From Woeseia sp. (lineage in GTDB: Bacteria > Pseudomonadota > Gammaproteobacteria > Steroidobacterales > Woeseiaceae): a stretch of DNA of 6,334 nucleotides. The notes beneath the pieces are model-generated. The model was not told the origin of the DNA and made no database searches. It worked only from the letters and a program-made list of their open reading frames with translations. Position 1 is the stretch's first letter; every line of letters begins with the position of its first letter. The position numbers were made by a program, and so were the translations under genes. Of the stretch, positions 5,448-6,334 are shown piece by piece. Where the stretch lies: contig QIHS01000363.1 of NCBI GenBank assembly GCA_003229095.1, positions 1-6,334 of the forward strand. Reading direction: 5' to 3'.

Positions 5448-6334
5448 CGATTTCAGCAGGTCATCCCGTCGGTATTTTTTCGCAAGATCCAGCGCGTGCT
5501 GTCGATCCTGCGTGAGTGGCTTCCATCTGGGCTGCTCTTGCAGGCAGATCGACATCAACTTCAAGCCCTTGATGTCGTTTTCGTGATGCAAGAGATGCGA
5601 AAAATAAATTTGCGCATAAAACAGCGCAGCGTCCTTGCTTTCCCAGGTCATCAGCTGCCGAAAAAACCATGCGCTTGCTTCATCAACATCGGGCTCGGAC
5701 TGTACCCACTGTTGAATGTGCGCGAACCCTCTTTCACGGTCGCCGCGACTGATGATGCCATAGGCATGGCTGGCAATTTTTTGTCGTTCCTTTTCAAGAT
5801 CGCCCGCGATTTCCTCCTCGCTTGCTTCGAGGGGCGCCTCGATTTCAAGGTCGAACACGATACCTTTTGCGCGCAGGAGCGCGCCCGTCAGCGTAAATAG
5901 CAACACGGTCTGGTACAAACTGCCCAGGCCGGTGACGATTGGCCAGATGCCAAGCGAATCGAGCCAGCCAATCAGGAATAGCATCGCTACGAAAACCACT
6001 GGCACCCAAAAATATGGCAGCCCGCACGCACCTATCATGCGCATGATGGCAAGCGGGTTAAGGCTTTGCAGTGGCGCATGCGTGACCGCGAGAATGGCGA
6101 GGGATGCCGGTAGCAGGATGAGAATCGAAAAACCGTAGAGCATCTGCCAACCCCATCCGTAGGGTGAGATGGATATTCCACCCCAGATCAAAAGCGCAAT
6201 CAGGACCAGCGGGGTCAGGCTCCACAATTTGTCTGCCAGGCCGAACAACTCGGCATCCAGGGCCGGGGCCGCTTTCCCGTTCGCGCGCGCTTCCAGCAGA
6301 AACAGCAGGTAGCGAAAATATGGCGGCACGATGG
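5436..6334 (-). CDS. Multi-pass membrane protein with a helical, TPR-like C-terminal domain; 5' end outside the window
   Basis: I do not recognise a named family. The frame is open from the right edge to TGA at 5438-5436 (about 299 codons in the window). A GTG at 6329 could serve as start, but the sequence right after it (PPYFRYLLFLLEARANGK) looks internal and the frame continues past the edge, so the gene is probably 5'-truncated here. Counting from that GTG, four hydrophobic segments lie at about 38-56, 63-84, 105-125 and 134-152, with NPLAIMRMIGACG between the second and third. An acidic linker (EAPLEASEEEIAGDLEKE, 164-181) leads to about 115 soluble residues rich in paired amphipathic helices (GFAHIQQWVQSEPDVDEASA, AALFYAQIYFSHLLHH), similar in style to tetratricopeptide repeats. 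It is likely an inner-membrane protein with a cytoplasmic helical domain; its function is unknown. It converges on the MerC-like gene. Confidence 0.8.
   Translation of the reverse strand, partial: IVPPYFRYLLFLLEARANGKAAPALDAELFGLADKLWSLTPLVLIALLIWGGISISPYGWGWQMLYGFSILILLPASLAILAVTHAPLQSLNPLAIMRMIGACGLPYFWVPVVFVAMLFLIGWLDSLGIWPIVTGLGSLYQTVLLFTLTGALLRAKGIVFDLEIEAPLEASEEEIAGDLEKERQKIASHAYGIISRGDRERGFAHIQQWVQSEPDVDEASAWFFRQLMTWESKDAALFYAQIYFSHLLHHENDIKGLKLMSICLQEQPRWKPLTQDRQHALDLAKKYRRDDLLKSLRN

Overview
The window looks like a chromosomal housekeeping segment of a gammaproteobacterium, of a Xanthomonadales- or Chromatiales-like type. The evidence is the protein families and their order: holA, nadD, rsfS, rlmH, maf, rng, all transcribed leftward and very tightly packed. 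No leuS or lptE lies directly upstream of holA, as it does in E. coli; a gene for a Trm112-family protein sits there instead. There are no tRNA, rRNA, CRISPR or insertion-sequence features, and no gene-free stretch longer than 300 bases.

Minus-strand cluster, read from high to low coordinates: a Trm112-like protein (4910-4650), DNA polymerase III delta subunit HolA (4576-3557), NadD for NAD synthesis (3541-2903), ribosomal silencing factor RsfS (2786-2541, with a broken 5' end reaching 2871), 23S rRNA methyltransferase RlmH (2539-2069), the nucleotide pyrophosphatase Maf (2066-1485) and ribonuclease G (1483 to the left edge, only a few residues short of complete). The rsfS/rlmH/maf/rng junctions have 1-2 bases between stop and start, which implies one mRNA with translational coupling. 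The products serve replication, cofactor synthesis, ribosome maturation and silencing, nucleotide-pool cleaning and RNA processing.

Right part: an AT-rich divergent intergenic region (4911-5058) holds a candidate Zur-like palindrome. To its right is a plus-strand MerC-family membrane protein whose reading frame is broken near its N-terminus (5059-5447). It ends tail to tail, with a 12-base overlap, against a minus-strand multi-pass membrane protein of unknown function that leaves the window on the right.

No new multi-gene system is evident. The most notable signals are two frame-breaking lesions, in rsfS and in the MerC-family gene. In both, conserved N-terminal sequence lies in one frame and the rest of the protein in another, and both fit short deletions. 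There is also a one-codon insertion in the otherwise near-invariant DFIDM motif of RNase G. Finally, a Trm112-like protein lacking most zinc-ligand cysteines shares its upstream region with the possible zinc-responsive operator.
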